This document shows, one piece after another, positions 22,535 through 30,187 of a stretch of 57,593 nucleotides of DNA. The translations under genes were made by a program, and so were the position numbers. How positions within the stretch are numbered: position 1 is the first letter of the stretch; the number at the start of each line of letters is the position of its first letter. Source of the stretch: Bog-473 sp964457065 (GTDB taxonomy: Bacteria; Actinomycetota; Acidimicrobiia; Acidimicrobiales; RAAP-2); assembly GCA_964457065.1 (NCBI GenBank), contig CAYWDQ010000006.1:1-57593 (forward strand), in the 5' to 3' direction. The notes beneath the pieces were generated by a model. It was not told where the DNA came from, made no database searches, and saw nothing but the letters and a program-made list of their open reading frames with translations.

Positions 22535-23860
22535 CTACCCCTCGCCGGTGCGTCGGCGCAGCTCGGCGACCAGGTCGGCGATCGGGACGCGCACCTGCTC
22601 GGTCGTGTCGCGGTCGCGCACGGTGACGGCGTCGTCCTCGAGGGAGTCGAAGTCGACCGTCACGCACCACGGCGTGCCGACCTCGTCCTGGCGCCGGTAG
22701 CGCCGGCCGATGCTCTGGGTGACGTCGTAGTCGCACATGAAGTGCGGCTGCAGGGTGGCGAGGACCTTGCGGGCCACGGGCTCGAGCGTGTCCTTCTTGG
22801 AGAGCGGCAGGACGGCCACCTGGTACGGGGCCAGCCGCCAGTGCAGGCGCAGCACCGTGCGCGCCTCGCCGCCCACCTCGTCCTCGGCGTAGGCCGCCAG
22901 CAGGAAGGCCATCATCGTCCGGGTGGCGCCGGCGGCCGGCTCGATCACGTACGGCGTGTAGCGCTCGTTGGTCTGGGGGTCGAAGTAGTCCAGCGCGACG
23001 CCCGACCGGGCGGCGTGCGCGGTCAGGTCGAAGTCACCCCGGTTGGCGATGCCCTCGAGCTCGTCCCAGCCCCAGGGGAACTCGAACTCCACGTCGGCGG
23101 TGCCCCGCGAGTAGTGCGAGAGCTCGCTCGCCTCGTGGTGGCGCAGGCGGAGCCTCTCGGCCGGCATGCCCAGGTCGAGATACCACTGCATGCGCTCGGC
23201 CAGCCAGTAGTCGAACCACCTCTGGGCGTCGGCGGGCGGGACGAAGTACTCCATCTCCATCTGCTCGAACTCGCGGGTGCGGAACACGAAGTTCTGCGGG
23301 GTGATCTCGTTGCGGAACGACTTGCCCACCTGCGCGATGCCGAAGGGCGGCTTCTTGCGCGTCGTGCCCAGCACGTTGGCGAAGTTGGTGAACATGCCCT
23401 GGGCGGTCTCGGGGCGCAGGTAGGCCACGTGGCCCTCGTCCTCGACGGGGCCGGCGTGCGTCTTGAACATGAGGTTGAAGGCCCGCGCCTCGGTGAGGTC
23501 GTGCGAGCCGCAGTTGGGGCAGACCCCGTCGATCTTGTCGGCCCGCCAGCGCTCGTGGCAGTTCTTGCAGTCGACCAGGGGGTCGGTGAAGGTGGCCAGG
23601 TGCCCCGAGGCCTCCCAGACGGCGGGCGGGCCGAGGATGGCGGCGTCGAGCCCGACGACGTCGTCACGCAGCTGGACCATGGCGCGCCACCAGGCGCTCT
23701 TCACGTTGCGCAGCATGTTGACGCCCAGCGGGCCGTAGTCGTAGGTGGAGCGGAAGCCCCCGTAGATCTCGGCCGAGGGGAAGATGAAGCCCCGGGTCCG
23801 GCACAGGCGCACGACCTTCTCCATGAGGTCGTCAGCGGGGGCACCGGCGGTCTCGGTCAT
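22535..23860 (-). CDS. glyQS: Glycyl-tRNA synthetase (single-chain, alpha2 type)
   Basis: 441 residues. Class II catalytic fold: motif 2 FRNEITPQNFVFRTREFEQM, motif 3 region at the C-terminal side, and the conserved FIFPSAEIYGGFRSTYDYGP N-terminus. A zinc-like pair of CxxC motifs (CKNC, CPNC) lies near residue 100. The anticodon-binding domain follows (QVAVLPLSKKD). The start is the ATG at 23860, which overlaps the hemW stop as ATGA; the longer open frame upstream is a shadow of hemW. Confidence 0.96.
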   Translation of the reverse strand: MTETAGAPADDLMEKVVRLCRTRGFIFPSAEIYGGFRSTYDYGPLGVNMLRNVKSAWWRAMVQLRDDVVGLDAAILGPPAVWEASGHLATFTDPLVDCKNCHERWRADKIDGVCPNCGSHDLTEARAFNLMFKTHAGPVEDEGHVAYLRPETAQGMFTNFANVLGTTRKKPPFGIAQVGKSFRNEITPQNFVFRTREFEQMEMEYFVPPADAQRWFDYWLAERMQWYLDLGMPAERLRLRHHEASELSHYSRGTADVEFEFPWGWDELEGIANRGDFDLTAHAARSGVALDYFDPQTNERYTPYVIEPAAGATRTMMAFLLAAYAEDEVGGEARTVLRLHWRLAPYQVAVLPLSKKDTLEPVARKVLATLQPHFMCDYDVTQSIGRRYRRQDEVGTPWCVTVDFDSLEDDAVTVRDRDTTEQVRVPIADLVAELRRRTGEG

Positions 23861-24954
23861 CGGAGCAGGATACCGGAGCGGATTCTGGCCCCGACCTCGT
23901 TGGCCAGCAGCCGGCCCCGCACGCTGAGCACCGCCCGCCCGCCGACGCGGGTCACGAGACCCTCGAGCTCCTCGGGGCGCTCCAGGCAGTCCCACGGGAC
24001 CCCGCGCGGCGTGCGCAGCGAGAGGGAGAGCGACTCGAAGTCGCGCTGGGCGGCGGTCAGCACCTCGCGGCCGCCCTCGGGCGAGCGCCCGAACGCCACG
24101 GCGTCGACGTAGCGGTCGGGCGTCCGCACGTTCCACCAGCGCTCCCCGGCGCGGTGCGAGTGCGCGGCCGACCCGATGCCGCGGTAGTCGCCCTGTTCCC
24201 AGTAGAGGTGGTTGTGGCGGCACTCGTGCCCGGGCTTGGCCCAGTTGGAGATCTCCTCCCAGGCGTAGCCGGCCCCGGCGAGCACCGCCTCGGCGTGCTC
24301 GTAGCGCCGGGCCTGGGCGTCGTCGTCGGGATGGCGGGCCGGGTCACGGGCCAGCGGCGTGCCGGGCTCGATGGTCAGCCCGTAGGCCGAGAGGTGCGGC
24401 GGCGGGTGGTCCAGGCCGAGCACGTGGTCGAGGGTGGCGGCCCAGTCGGCGTCGCTCTCGGTGGCGGCGCCGAAGATGAGGTCGAGGTTCCAGGTGGCGA
24501 ACCCGGCCGCGGCCACCGCGTCGGACACGGTCTCCGCCGCGTGGGGCACCCGGCGCCGGCCGAGGCCGGCGAGGACGTGGTCCTGCGCCGACTGCAGGCC
24601 GAAGGAGACCCGGGTCACGCCGGCGCGGCGATACGCGCCGAGGTGCTCCTCGTCGGCGTCCTCGGGATTGCACTCGACGGTCACCTCGGCGCCGGGCGCG
24701 CGCGGGACGGCGTCGAGGATGCGGCACAGGGTGTCGGGGTGGAGGCGCGACGGGGTGCCCCCTCCGAAGAAGACGGAGGTGGCCGGCGCGAGGTCACCCC
24801 TCCCCTCGGCGCGCCGCAGCTCGGTGACGCAGGCGTCCGCGTAGCGCTCCATCAGGTGGTCGCGGTCGGTGTAGGTGGCGAACGCGCAGTAGTCGCAGCG
24901 CTCCCGGCAGAACGGGACGTGGACGTAGACGCCGAAGGGGGTGGAGGCGATCAA
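23857..24954 (-). CDS. hemW: HemW-type radical SAM protein
   Basis: 365 residues. CRERCDYCAF gives the CxxxCxxC cluster that binds the [4Fe-4S] centre, FFGGGTPSRL is the SAM-binding glycine motif, and FGLQSAQDHVL and WNLDLIFG follow in the TIM barrel. HemW is related to HemN and is thought to act in haem handling rather than as an oxidase. It starts at TTG 24954, overlapping the recO stop. Middle gene of recO-hemW-glyQS. Confidence 0.9.
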   Translation of the reverse strand: MIASTPFGVYVHVPFCRERCDYCAFATYTDRDHLMERYADACVTELRRAEGRGDLAPATSVFFGGGTPSRLHPDTLCRILDAVPRAPGAEVTVECNPEDADEEHLGAYRRAGVTRVSFGLQSAQDHVLAGLGRRRVPHAAETVSDAVAAAGFATWNLDLIFGAATESDADWAATLDHVLGLDHPPPHLSAYGLTIEPGTPLARDPARHPDDDAQARRYEHAEAVLAGAGYAWEEISNWAKPGHECRHNHLYWEQGDYRGIGSAAHSHRAGERWWNVRTPDRYVDAVAFGRSPEGGREVLTAAQRDFESLSLSLRTPRGVPWDCLERPEELEGLVTRVGGRAVLSVRGRLLANEVGARIRSGILLR

Positions 24955-25685
24955 AGGCTGGCGGTGGAGCGCACCGAGCGGATGCGGCGGTCGAGGTGGA
25001 CCTCCATCGCCTCGGTGGCCAGCTCGGCCACCTCGTCGGTGGCGGGCGGCGGCGGTCCCGCCAGCACGGCGCCCAGGTCGCCGCCGAGGATGCGGCCGAG
25101 CAGCACCAGCCCGGCGGCGCTCACCGACCGGCCGCTGCGGTGCGCCCGGCACAGCGCGCCGCCGGCCACGAGGTCGAAGGCCACGAGCTCCACCGTGCCG
25201 TCGGGCTCGCCGCAGGCGGCGCACTCGCCGAGGATGGGCCCCGCACCCTCGAGCACCAGCGCCTTGAGGAAGAACGCCGGCGCCACCAGCGCGGGGGCGG
25301 CCCGCACGTCGGCCAGCGCGCCGAGCGCGCCCACCAGCATGGCGTAGAGCTGGGGGTCGGGGTGGCGCTCCTGGGCCATCTGGTCGGACACCTCGACGAG
25401 CGCCATGCCGCGGGGCAGGCGCTCGAGGTCCTCCCGGATGGGCCGGAACGCATCGAGCACCTCGACCTGGTTCACGATGTCGAGGTCGCTCCTCCCCTGC
25501 CACAGGAGGAGGTCCACGTGGGTGAGCGGCTCGAGGCGGCCGCCGAACTTCGAGGTGGTCCGCCGCACCCCCTTGGCCACGGCGCGCACCTTGCCGTGGC
25601 GCTCGGTCAGGAAGACGACGATCTTGTCGGCCTCGCCGAGGCGGTAGGTCCGCAGGACCACGCCGCGGTCACGGAACAGGCTCAC
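24951..25685 (-). CDS. recO: DNA repair protein RecO
   Basis: 244 residues. The N-terminal OB fold begins FRDRGVVLRTYRLGEADKIV and continues GKVRAVAKGVRRTTSKFGG. The helical C-terminal part carries a Cys/His cluster (CAACGEPDG ... GALCRAH), as in zinc-bearing RecO proteins. It helps load RecA and anneal strands in the RecF pathway. GTG start at 25685 overlaps the stop of the preceding small gene (GTGA). Confidence 0.93.
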   Translation of the reverse strand: MSLFRDRGVVLRTYRLGEADKIVVFLTERHGKVRAVAKGVRRTTSKFGGRLEPLTHVDLLLWQGRSDLDIVNQVEVLDAFRPIREDLERLPRGMALVEVSDQMAQERHPDPQLYAMLVGALGALADVRAAPALVAPAFFLKALVLEGAGPILGECAACGEPDGTVELVAFDLVAGGALCRAHRSGRSVSAAGLVLLGRILGGDLGAVLAGPPPPATDEVAELATEAMEVHLDRRIRSVRSTASL

Positions 25686-26008
25686 CGCTCGGCGCCGGGC
25701 CGGGGGTGGGCGGGGTCGAGGGGGCAGTAGCGCTCGCCGCGCCGTTCTGCCTCGGCCACGGCGCGGCGGGCCTCGGCGGCCGCGTCGGCGGCCCGGTCGT
25801 GCGCCTCCTGGGCGGGCCGGACGCGTGCCACGGCGGCGGCGCCGTGCGAATGGCGGCCGTAGAGCAGGTTGCCCCCGGCGACGAGCGCCGCCACGGCCAC
25901 GAAGGCGACGAGGACCAGCCCGGCGTGCGCGGAGAACACGCCGACGATGACGACGGCGGTCAGGAACACGATCCCGGCGGCCACGGCGATCCGGGTGGTG
26001 GTGGACAT
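25682..26008 (-). CDS. Small two-helix membrane protein with charged tail
   Basis: 108 residues from ATG 26008 (MSTTTRIAVAAG). Two hydrophobic segments (VFLTAVVIVGVF and LVLVAFVAVAALVAG) are followed by an Ala/Arg/Glu-rich helix, probably coiled coil, and the tail RYCPLDPAHPRPGAER. No family recognised. Stop overlaps the recO start, so it is probably translated together with recO. Confidence 0.6.
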   Translation of the reverse strand: MSTTTRIAVAAGIVFLTAVVIVGVFSAHAGLVLVAFVAVAALVAGGNLLYGRHSHGAAAVARVRPAQEAHDRAADAAAEARRAVAEAERRGERYCPLDPAHPRPGAER

Positions 26009-26108
26009 GCCCCCCCAGTTTCGCAGCTGGGCGGGCCGCGCCGGGTCGGCCCGTCGCCGGCGCCCCATCCAGGGGTGTCCGGTCGGGGGATCCCGGGCGG
26101 CCGTCCGG

Positions 26109-26840
26109 TCAGGGGTTGACGGCGCCGAAGCGGCGGACCCGGCGCTGGTAGTCGATGACCGCCTCGTAGAGGTGCCCCCGGCGCATGTCGGGCCAGAGGG
26201 TCTCGGGGAAGACGAGCTCGCTGTAGGCGATCTCCCAGAGCAAGAAGTTCGAGATCCGGGTCTCGCCCGAGGTCCGGATCACCAGATCGGGGTCGGGCAT
26301 GTCGGGGAAGTAGAGGTGGCGCCGGAGGGCCTTCTCGTCGACCTTGTTGGCCGGGGTCCCCTCGGCCACGAGGGCGCGCACGGCGTCGACGATCTCGGCG
26401 CGGCCGCCGTAGTTGAAGGCCATCGTCATCACCATGCGCCGGTTGTGCTTGGTCAGCTCAATGGACTCGTCCATGCTCTTGAGCACCCCGCGGGGCACCC
26501 GCCAGTCCCGCCGGCCGGCGAAGCGGATCTGGACGCCCTTCTCGTTGAGCTCGTCGCGGCGGCGCGCCAGCAGCGACCGGTTGAAGTTCATGAGGTAGCG
26601 CACCTCGTCGGGGGGCCGGCGCCAGTTCTCGGTGGAGAAGGCGTAGAGGGTGATCCACTTGATGCCGATCTCGAGGGCGCCGTTGACCACGTCGAGGAGT
26701 GCCTCCTCGCCGGCGGCGTGCCCCTCGGTCCTCGCCAGCCCGCGGGCGCTGGCCCAGCGGCCGTTCCCGTCCATGACGCAGGCCACGTGGACCGGGACGC
26801 GGGAGAGATCGAGGTCCGGGGGGACCGGGTCGGGGGTCAC
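26109..26840 (-). CDS. uppS: Isoprenyl (polyprenyl diphosphate) synthase, UppS family
   Basis: 243 residues. HVACVMDGNGRWA holds the catalytic Asp and pyrophosphate-binding residues, and TLYAFSTENWRRP and LVIRTSGETRISNFLLW are the other family signatures. It makes the long-chain cis-prenyl diphosphate used as lipid carrier for the cell wall. First gene of the minus-strand run towards recO, hemW and glyQS. Confidence 0.95.
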   Translation of the reverse strand: MTPDPVPPDLDLSRVPVHVACVMDGNGRWASARGLARTEGHAAGEEALLDVVNGALEIGIKWITLYAFSTENWRRPPDEVRYLMNFNRSLLARRRDELNEKGVQIRFAGRRDWRVPRGVLKSMDESIELTKHNRRMVMTMAFNYGGRAEIVDAVRALVAEGTPANKVDEKALRRHLYFPDMPDPDLVIRTSGETRISNFLLWEIAYSELVFPETLWPDMRRGHLYEAVIDYQRRVRRFGAVNP

Positions 26841-26956
26841 CCGCCGAAGCTACCGCGGCACGCCCGGGCCGGAATCCCGCCTCGGTGCGAACCGCCGTGT
26901 GGGAGTCTGTGGCCACCCCCGCCGGGCGGTGTGGGGTGGAGGATCAAGGAGGCCCT

Positions 26957-27622
26957 GTGGCAGTGGAACCACGTCCTGACGTCGACACCATGTACGCGGT
27001 GCACGGCGCCTTCCGCGACACCTTCGGCGCGGTCCCCCGGCTGGTCGGCGGCGTCGAGCCGGGAGACACGGAGCGGGTGGCGCTGATCGCCAACTACTAC
27101 GACAACGTCCTCTCCTTCCTGGAGGCGCACCACGATTCCGAGGAGGAGCTCGTCTTCCCGCTGCTGCGCGAGCGGTGCGCCGGGGAGGACGAGCTGGTGG
27201 TCGAGCGCATGGCTGCGCAGCACCACGAGGCGATCCGGCTGCTCGAGGAGGCCCGGGCCGCGCTGGCGGCGTGGCCCGCCGGCGACGCGGCCGCGCAGCA
27301 GGAGTTCGAGGACGCCCTCGCGGCGCTGCACGCGCAGCTGGTCACCCACCTCGACGACGAGGAGGCGCACATGCTGCCCCTGGCCGAGGCCCACCTCTCC
27401 GCCGGGGAATGGGATGCGCTCCCCGGCCATGGCATGGCCAACTTCCACGGCGACAAGATCTGGTTGATCCTGGGCCTCATCCGGGAACGGATGAGCGACG
27501 AGCAGCGTGCTGCGATGCTCGAGGACATGCCGCCGCCCGCCGTCGAGATGTGGACCGGGTTCGGCGAGCAGGCCTTCAAGGACTACTCGAACGTGGTCGT
27601 GGTGGAGGTCACCGCGCGCTGA
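26957..27622 (+). CDS. Hemerythrin-domain protein
   Basis: 221 residues from GTG 26957, which follows AAGGAGG by three bases; an upstream GTG/ATG frame lacks a site. The four-helix bundle has candidate di-iron ligands in YAVHGAFRD, FLEAHHDSEEELVFPLL, AAQHHEAI and LDDEEAHMLPL. Proteins of this kind bind O2 or protect against nitrosative and oxidative stress. The C-terminal 60 residues are an added helical domain. Confidence 0.88.
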   Translation: MAVEPRPDVDTMYAVHGAFRDTFGAVPRLVGGVEPGDTERVALIANYYDNVLSFLEAHHDSEEELVFPLLRERCAGEDELVVERMAAQHHEAIRLLEEARAALAAWPAGDAAAQQEFEDALAALHAQLVTHLDDEEAHMLPLAEAHLSAGEWDALPGHGMANFHGDKIWLILGLIRERMSDEQRAAMLEDMPPPAVEMWTGFGEQAFKDYSNVVVVEVTAR

Positions 27623-27684
27623 GCGTCGTGGCGGGGTGACGTGTCACACCCGTCGTCGCGGTGCGATCCCTTCCCCGGGCGGGG

Positions 27685-28584
27685 TCATCCATCACCGAGG
27701 ACGGCCGACGCCACCCTCTCGACGCGCTCGGGGTCGGCGATGATGTCGATCTCTGCGATCTGGTCCCTGACGACCGTGAAGGCCATGATGACGTGCGCTC
27801 GGCCGCCGATCGTGATGACCACGCCCGCGGCACCGTTGACCAGCGCGGGGTGGAGCTGCGCCGCCGGATTGGCGCCCAGCCGCGCTCGCTGCGCCACGGC
27901 GTCCGGACCGCGGACGACCAGCGATTCCGCGGGACGGCCGGGGCCGAAGTCGGCCCGCAGGACGACATCGGGGTGGAGCAGGGTGACCAGTGTGTCGAAG
28001 TCGCCCCCGCGCGCCGCCGAGAAGAACGCGTCGACCACGGCGCGCTGTCGGGTGAGGTCTGGGTCCGGCGTGGCGGCGTCGGCCTCCCGCACCCGGCGCC
28101 GCGCCCGGCTCGCCAGCTGCCTGGCCGCGTCGGGTGATCGATCGATCATGGGGGCGATCTCGTCGAAGGGCAGGGCGAACATGTCGTGGAGCACGAAGGC
28201 CAGGCGCTCGGCGGGTGCCAGCGCGTCGAGCACGACCTGGAGCGCCAGGCCCACCGAGTCGGCGAGCAACGCCTCGTCCTCGGGACCGAGGTCGCCGTCG
28301 CGGCTGATGACCGGATCGGGGAGGTGCACCTCGAGGGGCTCCTCACGTCGGACGTTGCGAGACCGCAGCATGTTGAGGCAGACGCGGGAGACGATGGTCG
28401 TCATCCATGCGCCGAGGTTCTCGACCTCTTCGGTCCCGGCCCGGGACAGCCGTATCCAGGTCTCCTGGACGGCATCGTCGGCCTCGGTGAGGGAGCCCAG
28501 CATCCGGTAGGCGACCGCGCCCAGGCGCGCCCTCTGCTCCTCGAAGCGCTCCGCCAGCCACTCGTCCTCGTCCATTGCTCGCAT
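27685..28584 (-). CDS. ECF41-type sigma factor with SnoaL-like C-terminal domain
   Basis: 299 residues. Sigma region 2 covers about residues 10-80 (YRMLGSLTEADDAVQETWIR, WMTTIVSRVCLNMLRSR). Region 4 is at about 110-165 (LAFVLHDMFALPFDEIAPMI, SPDAARQLASRARRRV). The rest is a SnoaL-like domain (VVDAFFSAARGGDFDTLVTL) known to regulate ECF41 factors. ECF41 genes typically adjoin a carboxymuconolactone decarboxylase gene, here the divergent 28798-29280. A TGTCACA-N16-GGTC promoter lies upstream, so autoregulation is likely. Start ATG 28584 or 28575. Confidence 0.93.
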   Translation of the reverse strand: MRAMDEDEWLAERFEEQRARLGAVAYRMLGSLTEADDAVQETWIRLSRAGTEEVENLGAWMTTIVSRVCLNMLRSRNVRREEPLEVHLPDPVISRDGDLGPEDEALLADSVGLALQVVLDALAPAERLAFVLHDMFALPFDEIAPMIDRSPDAARQLASRARRRVREADAATPDPDLTRQRAVVDAFFSAARGGDFDTLVTLLHPDVVLRADFGPGRPAESLVVRGPDAVAQRARLGANPAAQLHPALVNGAAGVVITIGGRAHVIMAFTVVRDQIAEIDIIADPERVERVASAVLGDG

Positions 28585-28609
28585 CCTCGCTGAAGGTGGG
28601 CACCAACAT

Positions 28610-28636
28610 GACCCCGCAGCGACCCCCGATGTGACA
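28610..28636 (-). promoter_or_regulatory. ECF41-type promoter of the sigma gene
   Basis: On the minus strand TGTCACA (28636-28630) is followed after exactly 16 bases by GGTC (28613-28610), close to the known ECF41 pattern TGTCACA-N16/17-CGTC. It lies 26 bases ahead of the sigma start codon. Confidence 0.7.
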
Positions 28637-28723
28637 CGAGCCGGTGGACCGGCCCGCAGCCCGGCGCGTCGCGGGGACCCGAGGCGTCCAACATCGCAGG
28701 CCAGCCACGTATGTGGGCCCGAC

Positions 28724-28750
28724 TGTCACGTGTGCGGTGCCCGAGGGGTC
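28724..28750 (+). promoter_or_regulatory. ECF41-type promoter of the CMD gene
   Basis: TGTCACG (28724-28730), 16 bases, GGTC (28747-28750): same layout and spacing as the divergent sigma promoter, 47 bases before the CMD start codon. Confidence 0.7.
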
Positions 28751-28797
28751 GAGAAGGGTGACGAACCCGAACGACGAAGCGACAAGGAGCAGCCACC

Positions 28798-29280
28798 ATG
28801 CCATCCCGGATCACCAGCCCCGCCCTCAGCGTCACCGGAGCCCTCGACGCCCTGCAGAAGCTCAGTCAGGCGGCCGACCAGGCGGCCAGTCAGGCCGGCC
28901 TGCCACAGTCGACGCTAGAGCTCGTGAACCTCCGTGCCAGCCAGATCAACGGCTGTGCCGTCTGCCTGGACATGCACAGCCGCGGCGCGAGGAAGGCCGG
29001 CGAGGCCGACGAGCGCCTCTTCACCCTGGCCGCCTGGCGGGACGCCCCGTACTTCACCGACGCCGAGCGGGCGGCCCTGGCCCTCACCGAGGCGGGGACG
29101 CGGCTAGCCGACCAGGCCGACGCCGTGCCCGACGCCGTGTTCGACGAGGCGGCCAAGCACTACGACGAGCCGGCCCTGGCCGCCCTGGTCGTCAGCATCG
29201 CCGCCATCAACACCTGGAACCGGCTCAACGTCATCACCGCTCAGGAAGCCGGTGAGTGGACGGCGCAGTGGGCCAGCTGA
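28798..29280 (+). CDS. Carboxymuconolactone decarboxylase / AhpD-family protein
   Basis: 160 residues. NGCAVCLDMHSRGARKAGE holds the CxxC...H active-site motif of AhpD-like thiol peroxidases, followed by AWRDAPYFTDAERAALALTE. It is the usual target of the ECF41 sigma factor, here divergent and sharing a regulatory gap with it. Ribosome site AAGGAGC. Likely function is a reductase or peroxidase in a stress response; the substrate is unknown. Confidence 0.92.
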   Translation: MPSRITSPALSVTGALDALQKLSQAADQAASQAGLPQSTLELVNLRASQINGCAVCLDMHSRGARKAGEADERLFTLAAWRDAPYFTDAERAALALTEAGTRLADQADAVPDAVFDEAAKHYDEPALAALVVSIAAINTWNRLNVITAQEAGEWTAQWAS

Positions 29281-29297
29281 GAATCGGCGGAGCGCCT

Positions 29298-30185
29298 CTA
29301 CAGAAGGCTCGCCGTGCAGCTCACAAGAGCGGGATCCCCGGACACCGGGATGTCGAACGGCCCCACTGTGGTGGGCGTCCCGGCACTCACCGACTGGGTG
29401 AACGGGGCCTGGAAATTCACCAACGCCCCGGACGAGGGACTCACCGCGATGAACAGGCGCTCACCGCTCCCCGCCGGGATGGCGCGGCTGGTCGTGATGG
29501 TGCCGCTCCACACAACGTGCCCGCTCGCAGCGTCGTCGACGCACTGCGAGGTGCGCAGCGACGTGGAGATGCCGCCGGTCGACAGCCGCACGACGAAGGC
29601 GAGCAGGAACGGCAGGAGGAGCACGGCCGCCGCCATCACGGCGATCGCCACCACGCGCGGGCCGCGGGCCGGTATGGGCGGCTTCCGCCCGGCACGGCCG
29701 ACCCCGGATCCGGCCGCGTAGGCGGCGCCAAGGCCGGGAGCGGCGTCACCAGTGGGAGCCGGTGAACCCGCCCCGGTGCGCTGCCGGTTCCCGAGGTCGT
29801 TGCCGATCCTCTTGAAGCCCGACGGGCGAGCCGGCTCACCCGAAGGGCGCGCCGGCTCGGGGGGCGACACCACGCTGGACGGGTCCGGCACACCCGGCGG
29901 CGGTGGCAATGCCTCTGCGGCACGGACTCCGGACGCGGCCAAGGCATCCCACGCCTGGGCGTTCTGCCCCTCGGTCGAGAAGGCGTGGAGGCGCCGGTTC
30001 CGGCGGTGGGTCCGGTTGCGGCACAGGTGGCGGTAGTCGACTCGCGATGTCCTCTTCAGACAACGAACCGCCCTCCCATGGGATCGCCAACCCCTGCCGC
30101 ATACATCATGCCAGCGAGGCGACGGCCGGCGAGAACGTGCCTCCTGGGGCGGCCGAGGTCGGCGCAGCCCGGAAGTAGCGTCCAC
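29298..30185 (-). CDS. Putative membrane-anchored protein, start uncertain
   Basis: The open frame codes for up to 295 residues. The plausible part begins around AFSTEGQNAQAWDALAASGV, then a Pro/Ser/Arg-rich cytoplasmic linker with repeated PARPSG, one membrane helix (VVAIAVMAAAVLLLPFLLAF) and an extracellular domain of about 95 residues containing a Cys pair (SQCVDD, LVSCTASLL). No clear start or ribosome site is seen, and the first 48 codons look noncoding. No family recognised. Confidence 0.5.
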   Translation of the reverse strand: MDATSGLRRPRPPQEARSRRPSPRWHDVCGRGWRSHGRAVRCLKRTSRVDYRHLCRNRTHRRNRRLHAFSTEGQNAQAWDALAASGVRAAEALPPPPGVPDPSSVVSPPEPARPSGEPARPSGFKRIGNDLGNRQRTGAGSPAPTGDAAPGLGAAYAAGSGVGRAGRKPPIPARGPRVVAIAVMAAAVLLLPFLLAFVVRLSTGGISTSLRTSQCVDDAASGHVVWSGTITTSRAIPAGSGERLFIAVSPSSGALVNFQAPFTQSVSAGTPTTVGPFDIPVSGDPALVSCTASLL

Positions 30186-30187
30186 TC

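Noticed and set aside
27642..27648. A third TGTCACA motif downstream of the hemerythrin gene as an ECF41 promoter
   Set aside because: The base set 16 positions downstream is GATC, not GGTC or CGTC, and no gene starts after it in that direction; it sits in the gap between convergent genes.
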